DNA of 64,000 nt from an uncultured Candidatus Actinomarina sp. Its GTDB lineage: Bacteria > Actinomycetota > Acidimicrobiia > Actinomarinales > Actinomarinaceae. Within the stretch, counting starts at the first letter, position 1, and every line of letters begins with the position of its first letter. Location: assembly GCA_902619825.1 (NCBI GenBank), contig CACNFT010000002.1:62001-126000 (forward strand). Reading direction: 5' to 3'. The notes beneath the pieces are model-generated. The model saw only the letters and a program-made list of their open reading frames with translations. It was not told the DNA's origin and did not search any database. Made by a program: the position numbers and the translations under genes. This document shows, piece by piece, positions 41,906-49,997 of the stretch.

Positions 41906-42661
41906 ATGGTTTTAGAAAGTAACGTAACAAATAACTCCTTGATTATTTCTTTTAATAGTCCAAAAACCTCTAATTCTATATCTGCTGATGATTGGAAAGA
42001 GTTAAAAGAGAAAATTAAAGAATTTGAAAAAAGTGACACAAAATATTTAGTTTTAAATAGAGTTAATGACAACTTCTCTTCCGGTGCTCAATTAGCTGAA
42101 AATTTAAATGCATCTATGGAAGATGTTTCTGAAGCTTCAAAAATGTTATGGGAATGTAAAAAACCTGTGATTGCTGTTGTAGATGGTGTCTGCGCAGGTG
42201 CTGCTTCAAATATGATATTGCTTAGTGATTTCATTATTGCAACACCTGAAACAAGATTTATCGAAGTCTTTGCAAGAAGAGGTTTAGTCGTAGATTTCAG
42301 TGGTTCGTGGATCTTACCAAGAATAATTGGAGTTCAGAAAGCCAAGGAGCTTATGATGACTGCTACTGAGATAAACGGGAATACATTAAATGATTACGGG
42401 GTTCTCTACAAACTAGTTGAGAAATCAGATTTAGACAGTGAACTAGATAATTTAGTTAGTCTTCTTGACAAGCAAAGTTTTATATCAATTTGTATGATAA
42501 AAGATCAAATAAGAAAAGGTTTGAACACAAACTTTGATGAGTCTTTAAGTAATGAAACTGACAATCAAAATAGCAGATTTGTACATTCGGATGTAATGGA
42601 AGGTATGACTGCATTTATAGAAAAAAGACAACCCGATTATAAAAATACATTGGATGCATAA
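41906..42661 (+). CDS. Enoyl-CoA hydratase/isomerase (crotonase) family protein
   Basis: A 251-residue crotonase-fold protein. The CoA and oxyanion loop FSSGAQLAENL, the VDGVCAGAASNMILLSDFIIA core and the RRGLVVDFSGSWILPRIIG helix fit the family. In classical hydratases two Glu residues are catalytic; here the position after the second oxyanion glycine reads RRGLVVDFSG, with Asp where isomerases or atypical members often differ. It may hydrate or isomerise enoyl-CoA in the pathway at 1-5.4 kb, but is not next to it. Confidence 0.88.
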   Translation: MVLESNVTNNSLIISFNSPKTSNSISADDWKELKEKIKEFEKSDTKYLVLNRVNDNFSSGAQLAENLNASMEDVSEASKMLWECKKPVIAVVDGVCAGAASNMILLSDFIIATPETRFIEVFARRGLVVDFSGSWILPRIIGVQKAKELMMTATEINGNTLNDYGVLYKLVEKSDLDSELDNLVSLLDKQSFISICMIKDQIRKGLNTNFDESLSNETDNQNSRFVHSDVMEGMTAFIEKRQPDYKNTLDA

Positions 42662-42670
42662 ATTAAATTA

Positions 42671-42698
42671 ATATTTATTCAAATTAATGAATAAATAT
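42671..42698. repeat. Perfect inverted repeat before the solute-binding protein gene
   Basis: ATATTTATTCA (42671-42681) and TGAATAAATAT (42688-42698) form an 11-bp stem with a six-base loop. No T-run follows, so it looks less like a terminator than like an operator; a TATACA box lies 13 bases downstream. Confidence 0.4.
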
Positions 42699-42711
42699 GC
42701 AATAATAATTT

Positions 42712-42725
42712 TATACAAATGGAGG
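42712..42725 (+). promoter_or_regulatory. Possible -10 box and strong ribosome-binding site of the solute-binding protein
   Basis: TATACA (42712-42717) is a candidate -10 box. GGAGG (42721-42725) stands eight bases before TTG 42734 and decides that start; an ATG at 42719 overlaps the binding site itself and would add five residues before the signal peptide. The two elements are so close that transcription must start further upstream if this site is to be in the mRNA, so the -10 assignment is uncertain. Confidence 0.35.
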
Positions 42726-42733
42726 TCTATAAC

Positions 42734-43618
42734 TTGAAAAGTAAAAAGACATTAATTTTATTTTTCGCTTTAGCAATGGTAGCAACCGCATGTTCTAGTG
42801 CGGCGGTTCCTTGTGATGAAGTAGAAATTACAACTGGTGAAAATGGTTTACCAGATCTAGATGGATGTGAGTTCACATTTGCTGTTGAAAATGCATACTT
42901 ACCTTTTAACTACATTGATGCCGAAACTGGTGAAGCAATGGGTTGGGATTATGATGTATTCAACTACATGGGTGAATTGATGAACTTTACACCTGTTTAT
43001 GTTCCTACAGCTTGGGATGGAATGATTCAAGCAACTGCTGATGGTCAATTCATGATCGCTGGAGATGGAATTACAATAACTGCTGAAAGAGATGAGATTG
43101 TTGATTTTTCAGTTGGTTATATTAATTTAGCTCAAAGAGTACTTGTAGCTGTTGGTAATACTGAAATTACAAGTATTGAAGATCTTAAGAGTGGTGATTA
43201 CATAGTTGCAACTCAAAAAGGAACAACTAATTACGATTTTGCTGTAAATGCTTTGGGTGAAGACAAAGTAAAAGCATTTGATGACTTTAACTTTGCTATC
43301 CAAGCAGTTATATCTGGAGACGCTGATGCATCGATTATTGATGAAACAGCTGGTCTAGGTTACATGGGAGCAAACAAAGGTGACGTAAAACTTGTTGGCG
43401 GAGACTTAACATCTGAACAACTTGGATTCGCGTTTCCTAATGGAAGCCCACTAGTTGATGTTATCAACAAGGGTCTTGCAGAAATGGAATCAAATGGAAA
43501 ACTTGCAGAAATAAATGCTAAGTTTTTCTCTCCTGATTTTACAGTCACTTACGATGACATTGCTGAATGTGATGAAAACATTCCTGCAGAGTACATACCA
43601 GATGATTGTGAATTATAA
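42734..43618 (+). CDS. Amino-acid ABC transporter substrate-binding lipoprotein (family 3)
   Basis: A 294-residue periplasmic-type binding protein. The first 20 residues are a lipoprotein signal peptide (MKSKKTLILFFALAMVATAC, cleaved before Cys20). The mature part is a family-3 two-lobe domain: FTFAVENAYLPFNYID, MGWDYDVFNYMGE, AWDGMIQATADGQF, then ERDEIVDFSVGY and the C-terminal LAEINAKFF. Polar amino acids are the usual ligands; which one is unknown. Translation starts at TTG 42734 with GGAGG. The matching permease follows after a hairpin; no ATPase gene is nearby. Confidence 0.93.
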   Translation: MKSKKTLILFFALAMVATACSSAAVPCDEVEITTGENGLPDLDGCEFTFAVENAYLPFNYIDAETGEAMGWDYDVFNYMGELMNFTPVYVPTAWDGMIQATADGQFMIAGDGITITAERDEIVDFSVGYINLAQRVLVAVGNTEITSIEDLKSGDYIVATQKGTTNYDFAVNALGEDKVKAFDDFNFAIQAVISGDADASIIDETAGLGYMGANKGDVKLVGGDLTSEQLGFAFPNGSPLVDVINKGLAEMESNGKLAEINAKFFSPDFTVTYDDIAECDENIPAEYIPDDCEL

Positions 43619-43648
43619 TTTTTAAATTTTAAAAAAATTTAAATTTGT

Positions 43649-43674
43649 AATAGGCACGGAAGTCCGTGCCTATT
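43649..43674 (+). terminator. GC-rich hairpin between binding protein and permease genes
   Basis: AATAGGCACGG (43649-43659) and CCGTGCCTATT (43664-43674) form a perfect 11-bp stem with a four-base loop. Only a weak T-rich stretch follows. Such hairpins commonly protect or partly terminate the message so that more binding protein than permease is made. Confidence 0.6.
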
Positions 43675-43692
43675 GCTTTATTATGGTGGATA

Positions 43693-44451
43693 ATGAAAAT
43701 AAAAAATTTACTTAAAGCTGAAAATTGGTGGATAATCATTCTAGCTTTCACTATCATTTGGATGTTATTTACGATATTCACTGAGCCAGAATATACAAAA
43801 GCACTTAATTTCATAATCCCTGGATTAAGAATTACATTTCTATCAACAATAATTTCTTTTCTTATAGCAATTGTTTTAGGTCTTATATCGGGTATTGGTC
43901 GAATTTCTGATAATAAGATAGCCAGCACTTTATCTAGAACATATATCGAATTTATTAGAGGAGTTCCTGTTTTGATATTAATATTCACTATTGCTTTCGT
44001 AGTAGTTGTTGATGCAGCTGAATTTCTAAATATTAATAATGGAAATGTTCCAATGATTATAAGAGCAATAATTGCTTTATCAGTATTTTATGGTGCATAT
44101 ATCGCTGAGGTTTTTAGAGCAGGTATTGAATCTGTATCATCTGGTCAACGTGAAGGTGGAGCATCCCTGGGGATGTCAGAAAGACAAATAATGAGATTTA
44201 TAGTACTTCCCCAAGCTTTCAGAAATATGCTTCCTGCATTAGGTAATGACTTTATATCTATGATGAAAGACTCATCACTACTTTCTGTTTTAGCAGTTGA
44301 AGATTTGACTTACAGAGGTCGTTTATATTCTGGTAGTACATTTAGATTTGCAGAAACATACCTTGTTCTTACAGTTCTCTATCTTATAATTACTTTATTG
44401 CTTTCAGGTTTACAAAGAAGGTTGGAACGAAGGCTTGAAAACACAGAATAA
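43693..44451 (+). CDS. Amino-acid ABC transporter permease (His/Glu/Gln/Arg family)
   Basis: A 252-residue permease of the polar amino-acid family with about five membrane helices. RTYIEFIRGVPVLILIF is the family N-terminal signature and REGGASLGMSERQIMRFIVLP the EAA loop that contacts the ATPase. The ATG at 43693 has GGTGGA at a normal distance; an earlier in-frame codon at 43666 lies within the hairpin and is not used. It pairs with the binding protein just upstream. The ATPase subunit must be encoded elsewhere. Overlaps xerC by 17 bases. Confidence 0.92.
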   Translation: MKIKNLLKAENWWIIILAFTIIWMLFTIFTEPEYTKALNFIIPGLRITFLSTIISFLIAIVLGLISGIGRISDNKIASTLSRTYIEFIRGVPVLILIFTIAFVVVVDAAEFLNINNGNVPMIIRAIIALSVFYGAYIAEVFRAGIESVSSGQREGGASLGMSERQIMRFIVLPQAFRNMLPALGNDFISMMKDSSLLSVLAVEDLTYRGRLYSGSTFRFAETYLVLTVLYLIITLLLSGLQRRLERRLENTE

Positions 44452-45292
44452 AGAATTACTAGAAAAATACATAAATTATCTTGAAAATGTAAAAAACTAT
44501 TCAGATCATACATGCACGGCTTACAAAAATGATTTAGAACAATATTTAGATTATTTAAAAAATACAAAAAAAAATTTATTTGATAATGAAGATTTTGTCG
44601 ATTATTTATTTAGTCTTGAACTTGCAAAGTCTACAATCAATCGAAAACTAACTTCAGTTAATAACTTTCTATTATGGTCCTCAAAACTTGATAAATATAA
44701 AGGAAAAACATTTAGAAAATCAGAAAATCTTAAAACAGAGAAAAAATTACCTAATATTTTGACATCAAATTACATAAATAATCTCATAGATAAATTGCCA
44801 ACATCTACAGCTAAAGATGTTCGTAATAAAGCAATTATTGAATTACTTTATTCTTCAGGTTTAAGAGTTTCCGAATTAGTTAATTTGAAAGTAAATGATG
44901 TAAAAAATGATCGATCTTTGCGGGTTATTGGAAAAGGAAGAAAAGAACGAATACTACCTATGACAGACCAAGCATATAAAATTATATCACTTTGGTTAAA
45001 AAATAATCGTACAGAATTTCTAAAAAATAATAACAATCAATTTATATTCTTAGGTGTAAGAGGACATCAAATTACTGATAGGGAAGTAAGAAGAGTTGTA
45101 AAATTAATTACTGGAACCTTCCCTCATAATATTCGTCATACGTTTGCTACTCATGTACTTGATGGTGGTGCTGATTTACGTGTTGTTCAAGAACTACTAG
45201 GACATTCTGATCCAGGAACAACTCAGATATATACTCATATATCAAAAAAGAAGCTTCAAGAAAAATATAAAAGAACTCATCCAAGGGGTTGA
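44435..45292 (+). CDS. xerC: Tyrosine recombinase XerC/XerD
   Basis: A 285-residue tyrosine recombinase. The N-terminal SAM-like domain (LENVKNYSDHTCTAYKNDL) is followed by the catalytic part with Arg in SSGLRVSELVNL, Lys in KGRKERILPM, HNIRHTFATH, LLGHSDPGTTQIYTH with the nucleophile Tyr. Xer proteins resolve chromosome dimers at dif. Position before rpsB is that of xerC in Actinobacteria, but XerC and XerD are hard to tell apart. The only start is TTG 44435, inside the permease gene. Confidence 0.93.
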   Translation: MKTQNKELLEKYINYLENVKNYSDHTCTAYKNDLEQYLDYLKNTKKNLFDNEDFVDYLFSLELAKSTINRKLTSVNNFLLWSSKLDKYKGKTFRKSENLKTEKKLPNILTSNYINNLIDKLPTSTAKDVRNKAIIELLYSSGLRVSELVNLKVNDVKNDRSLRVIGKGRKERILPMTDQAYKIISLWLKNNRTEFLKNNNNQFIFLGVRGHQITDREVRRVVKLITGTFPHNIRHTFATHVLDGGADLRVVQELLGHSDPGTTQIYTHISKKKLQEKYKRTHPRG

Positions 45293-45332
45293 ATAAAACC
45301 TTTATTTGATTATCATTTAGTTTAAATAGACA

Positions 45333-45394
45333 CCATATTTGCAAGTTTCCTTGGTGAACGAAAGTTTGGAAACCGCGAAAGCAAAGAAATATGG
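45333..45394 (+). ncRNA. Candidate structured leader RNA of rpsB
   Basis: A 62-base unit folds by eye into a junction. The closing stem is CCATATTT (45333-45340) with AAATATGG (45387-45394). Inside are GTTTCC (45345-45350) with GGAAAC (45368-45373), capped by AAC-GAAA-GTT (45357-45366), and a small GC-GAAA-GC hairpin (45375-45382). Both loops are GNRA tetraloops, which is unlikely by chance in AT-rich DNA. It ends 22 bases before the rpsB start. It is probably an S2 autoregulatory leader; I could not match it to a known riboswitch. Confidence 0.55.
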
Positions 45395-45416
45395 GATGAA
45401 TAACCAAAGGAGAAAT

Positions 45417-46130
45417 ATGTCAACAACAATGAAAGACCTGCTCGAAGCAGGAGTTCATTTCGGTCACCAAACACAACGTTGGAATCCAAAAATGGATAAA
45501 TATATATATGGTGATAAAAGTGGAATTCATATACTTGATTTAAGAATTACTTATGAGTCACTTGAAAAAGCACAAGATTTTGTTCAGAAACTTGTAGCTA
45601 ACAGTGGAAAGGTTTTATTTGTAGGTACAAAACCTCAAGCACAAAAAGTTATTGAGGAACAAGCATTGAAAGCTCAAATGCCATATGTAAACCACAGATG
45701 GTTGGGAGGTATGTTAACTAACTTCAAAACGATTATTAAAAGAGTTGTATATCTCAATGAACTTAACGCTTTGGAAAGTTCTGGTGAAATAAATGCTTAT
45801 CCAAAACCTGAAAGATTACGAATCAGAAGAGAAATTGATAAATTAACCAAATCTATTGGAGGAATAGCAAATATGAATAAATTGCCAGAGGCAATATTTA
45901 TTGTTGATTTGTTAAATGAAACTACTGCATTAACTGAAGCAAGCAAATTAGATATACCTATTATCGGTTTAGCGGATTCTAATGTAGATCCAGAAAATGT
46001 TGATTTTGTTATTCCGGGTAATGATGATGCTATTAGATCCATTGAGGTTGTAGCAACTGCAATAGCTGATGCCTGCTTGAAAGGTCTTGGAAAGAGAAAA
46101 GAAGTAGAAGATGGAGAAAATCAAGAATGA
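45417..46130 (+). CDS. rpsB: 30S ribosomal protein S2
   Basis: A 237-residue S2. MKDLLEAGVHFGHQTQRWNPKM, GDKSGIHILDL, VLFVGTKPQAQK, NHRWLGGMLTNFKT and IGLADSNVDPENVDFVIPGNDDA are family signatures. The ATG at 45417 has AAAGGAG at a normal distance; the frame is open upstream to 45339 but that part overlaps the structured leader and is not coding. It overlaps tsf by four bases. Confidence 0.97.
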   Translation: MSTTMKDLLEAGVHFGHQTQRWNPKMDKYIYGDKSGIHILDLRITYESLEKAQDFVQKLVANSGKVLFVGTKPQAQKVIEEQALKAQMPYVNHRWLGGMLTNFKTIIKRVVYLNELNALESSGEINAYPKPERLRIRREIDKLTKSIGGIANMNKLPEAIFIVDLLNETTALTEASKLDIPIIGLADSNVDPENVDFVIPGNDDAIRSIEVVATAIADACLKGLGKRKEVEDGENQE

Positions 46131-46735
46131 GTATTTCAGCTTCAGACGTAAAAAAGCTAAGAGATATGACAGGCGCTGGCATGATGGATGCTAAGGAGGC
46201 GCTAAAAGAAACAAACGGCGATTTTGATGCTGCCGTAAAGTATCTGAGAGAAAAAGGGTTAGCTGATTCTAAAAAAAGATCTGATAGAGAAGCAAATCAA
46301 GGCACAATTGGTGAATACATTCATTTTCAACAAGATAGAGCAGTAGCTGGAGTTTTAGTTGAATTGGCTTGTGAAACAGATTTTGTTGCTAAGTCACCAG
46401 AGTTTAAAGATATTGCAAAACAAATTGCTATGCATGTTGCAGCAATGAGACCTGGTTATCTAAATATAGAAGATATTCCAGAAGATAAAATTAACGAAGA
46501 AAAAGAAATTATTTTAAAACAATCTGAAAACGAGGGTAAGCCAAAAGAAGTTATGGAAAAAATAGTAGAAGGTAAAATTTCATCCTTTTACAGTGAGACT
46601 GTTTTAAATGAACAAATATTTGTAAACCCTGAAATTTATGAAGGAAAAGTTGGGGTAATGATTGAAGAAATGTCTGGTAAATTAGGTGAAAGAATTTACA
46701 TTAAGAAATTTTCTCATCTAGAGGTGGGCAAATAA
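46127..46735 (+). CDS. tsf: Elongation factor Ts
   Basis: A 202-residue EF-Ts, the nucleotide exchange factor of EF-Tu. The N-terminal UBA-like domain has VKKLRDMTGAGMMDAKEAL; ALACETDFVAKS-type sequence (VELACETDFVAKSPEF) is the EF-Tu contact. The protein is the short form with one full and one reduced core subdomain. It overlaps rpsB by four bases and lies three bases before pyrH. Confidence 0.96.
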   Translation: MSISASDVKKLRDMTGAGMMDAKEALKETNGDFDAAVKYLREKGLADSKKRSDREANQGTIGEYIHFQQDRAVAGVLVELACETDFVAKSPEFKDIAKQIAMHVAAMRPGYLNIEDIPEDKINEEKEIILKQSENEGKPKEVMEKIVEGKISSFYSETVLNEQIFVNPEIYEGKVGVMIEEMSGKLGERIYIKKFSHLEVGK

Positions 46736-46738
46736 AAC

Positions 46739-47440
46739 ATGTCCAGAGTTTTACTTAAACTTTCTGGAGAATCATTTGCAGATCAAGATACTAATTTTGG
46801 TATTGAATCTAATACACTAACTAGAATTGCTGACGAAATTTCAAAGGCTAGTGAAACAGGTATACAAATTGGAATTGTTGTAGGCGGAGGAAACTTTTTT
46901 AGAGGAGTAAGCGAATCTGCGAAAAACATGGCTCAAGCAAATGCTGATTATATGGGTATGCTTGCTACTGTAATTAATGCAATTGCCCTTAAGGATGCAC
47001 TAGATAAAAATGGAACAAATACAAGAGTTCAATCTGCAATCACAATGACATCTGTTGCAGAGCCATACATAAGATTGCGAGCAATTAGACACCTTGAAAA
47101 GGGTAGGGTTGTTATTTTTGCAGCTGGTACAGGTAATCCATATTTTACAACTGACACAGCCGCATCTTTGAGAGCAGCAGAAATTGAAGCTGAAATAGTT
47201 CTCAAATCAACTCGAGTTGATGGCGTTTATAGTGATGATCCTGAAAAAAACTCTTCTGCTGAACTTTATGAGCAACTTACCTACAAAGAAGTATTAGATA
47301 ATAAACTTTCAGTAATGGACTTAACAGCAATTACATTATGTGAAGAAAACAATATGCCAATAAGAGTCTTTGATGGAACAAAGGATGGAAATATTTTTAA
47401 AGTTTTACAGGGTGAAAAAATGGGAACAATAATTTCGTAA
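46739..47440 (+). CDS. pyrH: UMP kinase
   Basis: A 233-residue hexameric UMP kinase of the amino-acid kinase family. LLKLSGESF at the start binds phosphates, [11 protein letters not shown] the substrate, [13 protein letters not shown] the UMP site and [16 protein letters not shown] the ATP site. It follows tsf by three bases and precedes frr by two, the universal tsf-pyrH-frr order. Confidence 0.97.
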   Translation: MSRVLLKLSGESFADQDTNFGIESNTLTRIADEISKASETGIQIGIVVGGGNFFRGVSESAKNMAQANADYMGMLATVINAIALKDALDKNGTNTRVQSAITMTSVAEPYIRLRAIRHLEKGRVVIFAAGTGNPYFTTDTAASLRAAEIEAEIVLKSTRVDGVYSDDPEKNSSAELYEQLTYKEVLDNKLSVMDLTAITLCEENNMPIRVFDGTKDGNIFKVLQGEKMGTIIS

Positions 47441-47442
47441 TT

Positions 47443-47994
47443 ATGGCAGATAATATCATTTCAGAAGTTGAACTAGAGATGGGTATTTCAATTGAACATC
47501 TTGTTGAAGAGTTTGGAAAAATTAGAACTGGAAGAGCTAATCCAAGTTTAGTTACCGGCATACAGGTCGAATATTATGGTGTGAAAACACCTCTTCAACA
47601 ATTAGCATCTGTCAGTGTTCCCGATCCTAGATTGCTTGTAGTTCAACCATTTGATAAAAACTCATTTGAAGAGATTGAGAAAGCTATCCAAAATGCAGAT
47701 ATGGGGTTAAATCCTGCAACTGATGGAGATATTATAAGGATACCTATACCTGCTTTGTCTGAGGAAAGAAGGAAAGAATTAACTAAAGTCGCCTCAAAAG
47801 CTGCAGAAGATACAAAAGTTTCTATTAGATCTCACAGAAGGTCAGGAATTGACCAGCTTTCAAAGTTAAAAGATGATTTACCAGCTGATGATTTGAAAAG
47901 ATATGAAACTCAGATACAAAACCTGACAGATAAGTTTGTCGAGAAAATTGATGAACTTTACAAAATAAAAGAAAATGAGTTACTCGAAGTTTAA
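47443..47994 (+). CDS. frr: Ribosome recycling factor
   Basis: A 183-residue RRF, which splits post-termination ribosomes with EF-G. The long helical domain begins LVEEFGKIRTGRANPSLV and continues with PLQQLASVSVPDPRLLVVQPFD; the C-terminal helices contain EERRKELTKVASKAAEDTKVSIRSHRR. Its 3' end overlaps the cdsA start by 20 bases in a different frame. Confidence 0.97.
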   Translation: MADNIISEVELEMGISIEHLVEEFGKIRTGRANPSLVTGIQVEYYGVKTPLQQLASVSVPDPRLLVVQPFDKNSFEEIEKAIQNADMGLNPATDGDIIRIPIPALSEERRKELTKVASKAAEDTKVSIRSHRRSGIDQLSKLKDDLPADDLKRYETQIQNLTDKFVEKIDELYKIKENELLEV

Positions 47995-48880
47995 ATTCTT
48001 TTTTTCTTCAGATGAAGAAGGAACATTTTGGCCAGGTGTTGTTGAGCTACCGGTAGATAATGAGGTGTCTGGTGTTGAGCCAATTAATGATGAAAATAAA
48101 AATCAGCGAATCATTACAGGTGTAATATTATTTGCAATTCTCTCCTTATTTTTTATTTCTAAGCTAAGTGCTTTCATATTGTTTGTATTAGTCGCATTCA
48201 TCGCTGCTAAAGAATGGTTTGACCTTTTTGAATATAGTATTTTCATACCATATCCTTTACTCTTATTTTCAGCACTTGCACCATTGTTAGTTGTTTATTT
48301 TTATGAATTATCAAACATATTTATTCCATATTTTATATTTCCACTTGGATTGATAATTTATTTAGGTTTTTATACAAATTTTTCAATTTATGAAAAGTTT
48401 GGAAGCGCTATGGTTTTTCATTCATGGTTTTCAATAGGGATTGCATCAATAGGGTGGCTTTTAAAATCTCAAGAATTAATTTTTGTCTACCTTTCAATAA
48501 TTGCAATTGCAATATCTGATATTTTTGCATATGAGATTGGCAAAAGATTTGGTTCTAGAAAACTTGCTGAAAATATATCACCAAATAAAACTGTAGAAGG
48601 ATTTTTAGCTGGTTTGTTAATTGGAACTTTATTTATGAGCTTTAATATTGCAATCAATCTTGATAAAAGTTATCTTTCATCATTTTTAGTTTCAACAGTA
48701 TTTATCTCTTTAGGAGTTGTTGGTGATTTATTTATGTCAAAGATTAAGCGATCAATTGATGTTAAGGATTCTGGTACTATATTTCCTGGTCATGGTGGTT
48801 TACTTGATAGAATTGACTCTTATTTAATTAGTTTTCCTTACCTTTTAATTGTTTTACAATTTTTTTATTTAAATCTCTAG
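47975..48880 (+). CDS. cdsA: Phosphatidate cytidylyltransferase
   Basis: A 301-residue integral membrane enzyme making CDP-diacylglycerol from phosphatidate and CTP. About 40 polar residues precede eight or so membrane helices. The Cds signature is in the C-terminal third: SDIFAYEIGKRFGSRKLAENISPNKTVEGFLAG and KRSIDVKDSGTIFPGHGGLLDRIDS, with the metal-binding Asp residues. CDP-diacylglycerol could be joined to the inositol phosphate made by ino1 to form phosphatidylinositol. dxr, often next, is absent here. Confidence 0.94.
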   Translation: MSYSKFKFFFSSDEEGTFWPGVVELPVDNEVSGVEPINDENKNQRIITGVILFAILSLFFISKLSAFILFVLVAFIAAKEWFDLFEYSIFIPYPLLLFSALAPLLVVYFYELSNIFIPYFIFPLGLIIYLGFYTNFSIYEKFGSAMVFHSWFSIGIASIGWLLKSQELIFVYLSIIAIAISDIFAYEIGKRFGSRKLAENISPNKTVEGFLAGLLIGTLFMSFNIAINLDKSYLSSFLVSTVFISLGVVGDLFMSKIKRSIDVKDSGTIFPGHGGLLDRIDSYLISFPYLLIVLQFFYLNL

Positions 48881-48896
48881 GTGAGATAATAAGTAT

Positions 48897-49997
48897 ATGA
48901 ATGGGATATTGACTATATTAATGCTTACCTTTTTCGTGGTAATGCATGAAGCAGGACATTATTTTGCTGCTAGATATTCTAAGGTTGCTGTTTCTGAGTT
49001 TTTTGTTGGTTTTGGCCCAAAAATATTTTCTTTTAAACGAAACGGTACAGAATATGGTTTAAAAGGGATCCCATTCGGGGGATATGTAAAGATACCCGGT
49101 ATGGACGAGTCTGAGCAAGTTGAAGGATATGAAGATAGTGAATTGTTTCATACTTCAAAATGGACGACAAAACTTTTTATTGCCTCTGCAGGGATAATTG
49201 TTAATTTTTTAACAGCCTGGATTATGATATTTGCGATCTTTATTACAAATGGAGTTACACAGCCAACCTTGAATATTGAGACGATAGGTGATTCAATCAA
49301 TCAACAAGATATTTCTCCATCTCAATCAGCTGGTCTTAGACCTGGGGATACAATAACTCAATTTAATGGTCAAGATGTTGAGACTTGGGACCAACTAGTT
49401 TCGATTATAGAAGTCAATCCTGGTCAAGAAGTCAGTATTAAATATCTTCGGGGTAACAGTGTTTATCTAACTTCTGCAATTTTAGAAACGCGCAACATCA
49501 ATGGTTCAGAAATTGGTTATCTTGGTGTTTCACCAGTAATACAACAAAAAGATGTTGGAATTTTAGATGCAGCATTATTTACTACAAGTTTAGAAATTGA
49601 AATGACTATCGCGGCAGTAGATGGAATATTTACTTTACTTAGTCCAGATAATATCAGGACACTACTGGGTACTTACTCTGGAGAAGTTGTTCCCGACGAA
49701 GCTAGACCATTAAGTCCAATAGGCCTTGCCCAGGCTGGAAGTCAAATTGCTGATAATGGATATGTAAATCTTTTCAGCTTACTTGCTTTTGTTAATGTTT
49801 TTCTTGCCGTTTTTAATGCAATTCCCTTGATACCTTTAGATGGAGGTCGAGTTTTGTTATCTTTGATTGAAGGAGTAACAGGGAAAAAAATATCAGATAA
49901 AAAACTTTATCCTGTTGCAGCTGTTGTAATATTTGTATTCGTTTTTATTGGAATAACAGCATTTTATTTAGATATAACGCAACCAATTAACTTATGA
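48897..49997 (+). CDS. rseP: Site-2-type zinc metalloprotease RseP/Rip1
   Basis: A 366-residue intramembrane protease. The zinc motif is MHEAGHYF (His17, Glu18, His21) in the first helix, followed by FFVGFGPKIFSFKRNGTEYGLKGIPFGGYVKI. A PDZ domain occupies about residues 125-200 (GLRPGDTITQFNGQDVETW), and the second metal site LDGGRVL lies near the C-terminus. It cuts membrane-bound anti-sigma factors or signal peptides. It overlaps ispG by four bases. Confidence 0.95.
   Translation: MNGILTILMLTFFVVMHEAGHYFAARYSKVAVSEFFVGFGPKIFSFKRNGTEYGLKGIPFGGYVKIPGMDESEQVEGYEDSELFHTSKWTTKLFIASAGIIVNFLTAWIMIFAIFITNGVTQPTLNIETIGDSINQQDISPSQSAGLRPGDTITQFNGQDVETWDQLVSIIEVNPGQEVSIKYLRGNSVYLTSAILETRNINGSEIGYLGVSPVIQQKDVGILDAALFTTSLEIEMTIAAVDGIFTLLSPDNIRTLLGTYSGEVVPDEARPLSPIGLAQAGSQIADNGYVNLFSLLAFVNVFLAVFNAIPLIPLDGGRVLLSLIEGVTGKKISDKKLYPVAAVVIFVFVFIGITAFYLDITQPINL

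Noticed and set aside
45333-45394. c-di-GMP or c-di-AMP riboswitch before rpsB
   Set aside because: GAAA loops and CGAAAG-like words recall GEMM-type RNAs, but the conserved junction bases and receptor are not there, and the downstream gene does not fit.
45339-45416. Extended N-terminus of S2
   Set aside because: S2 starts at the ATG with AAAGGAG at 45417; the upstream part coincides with the structured leader.
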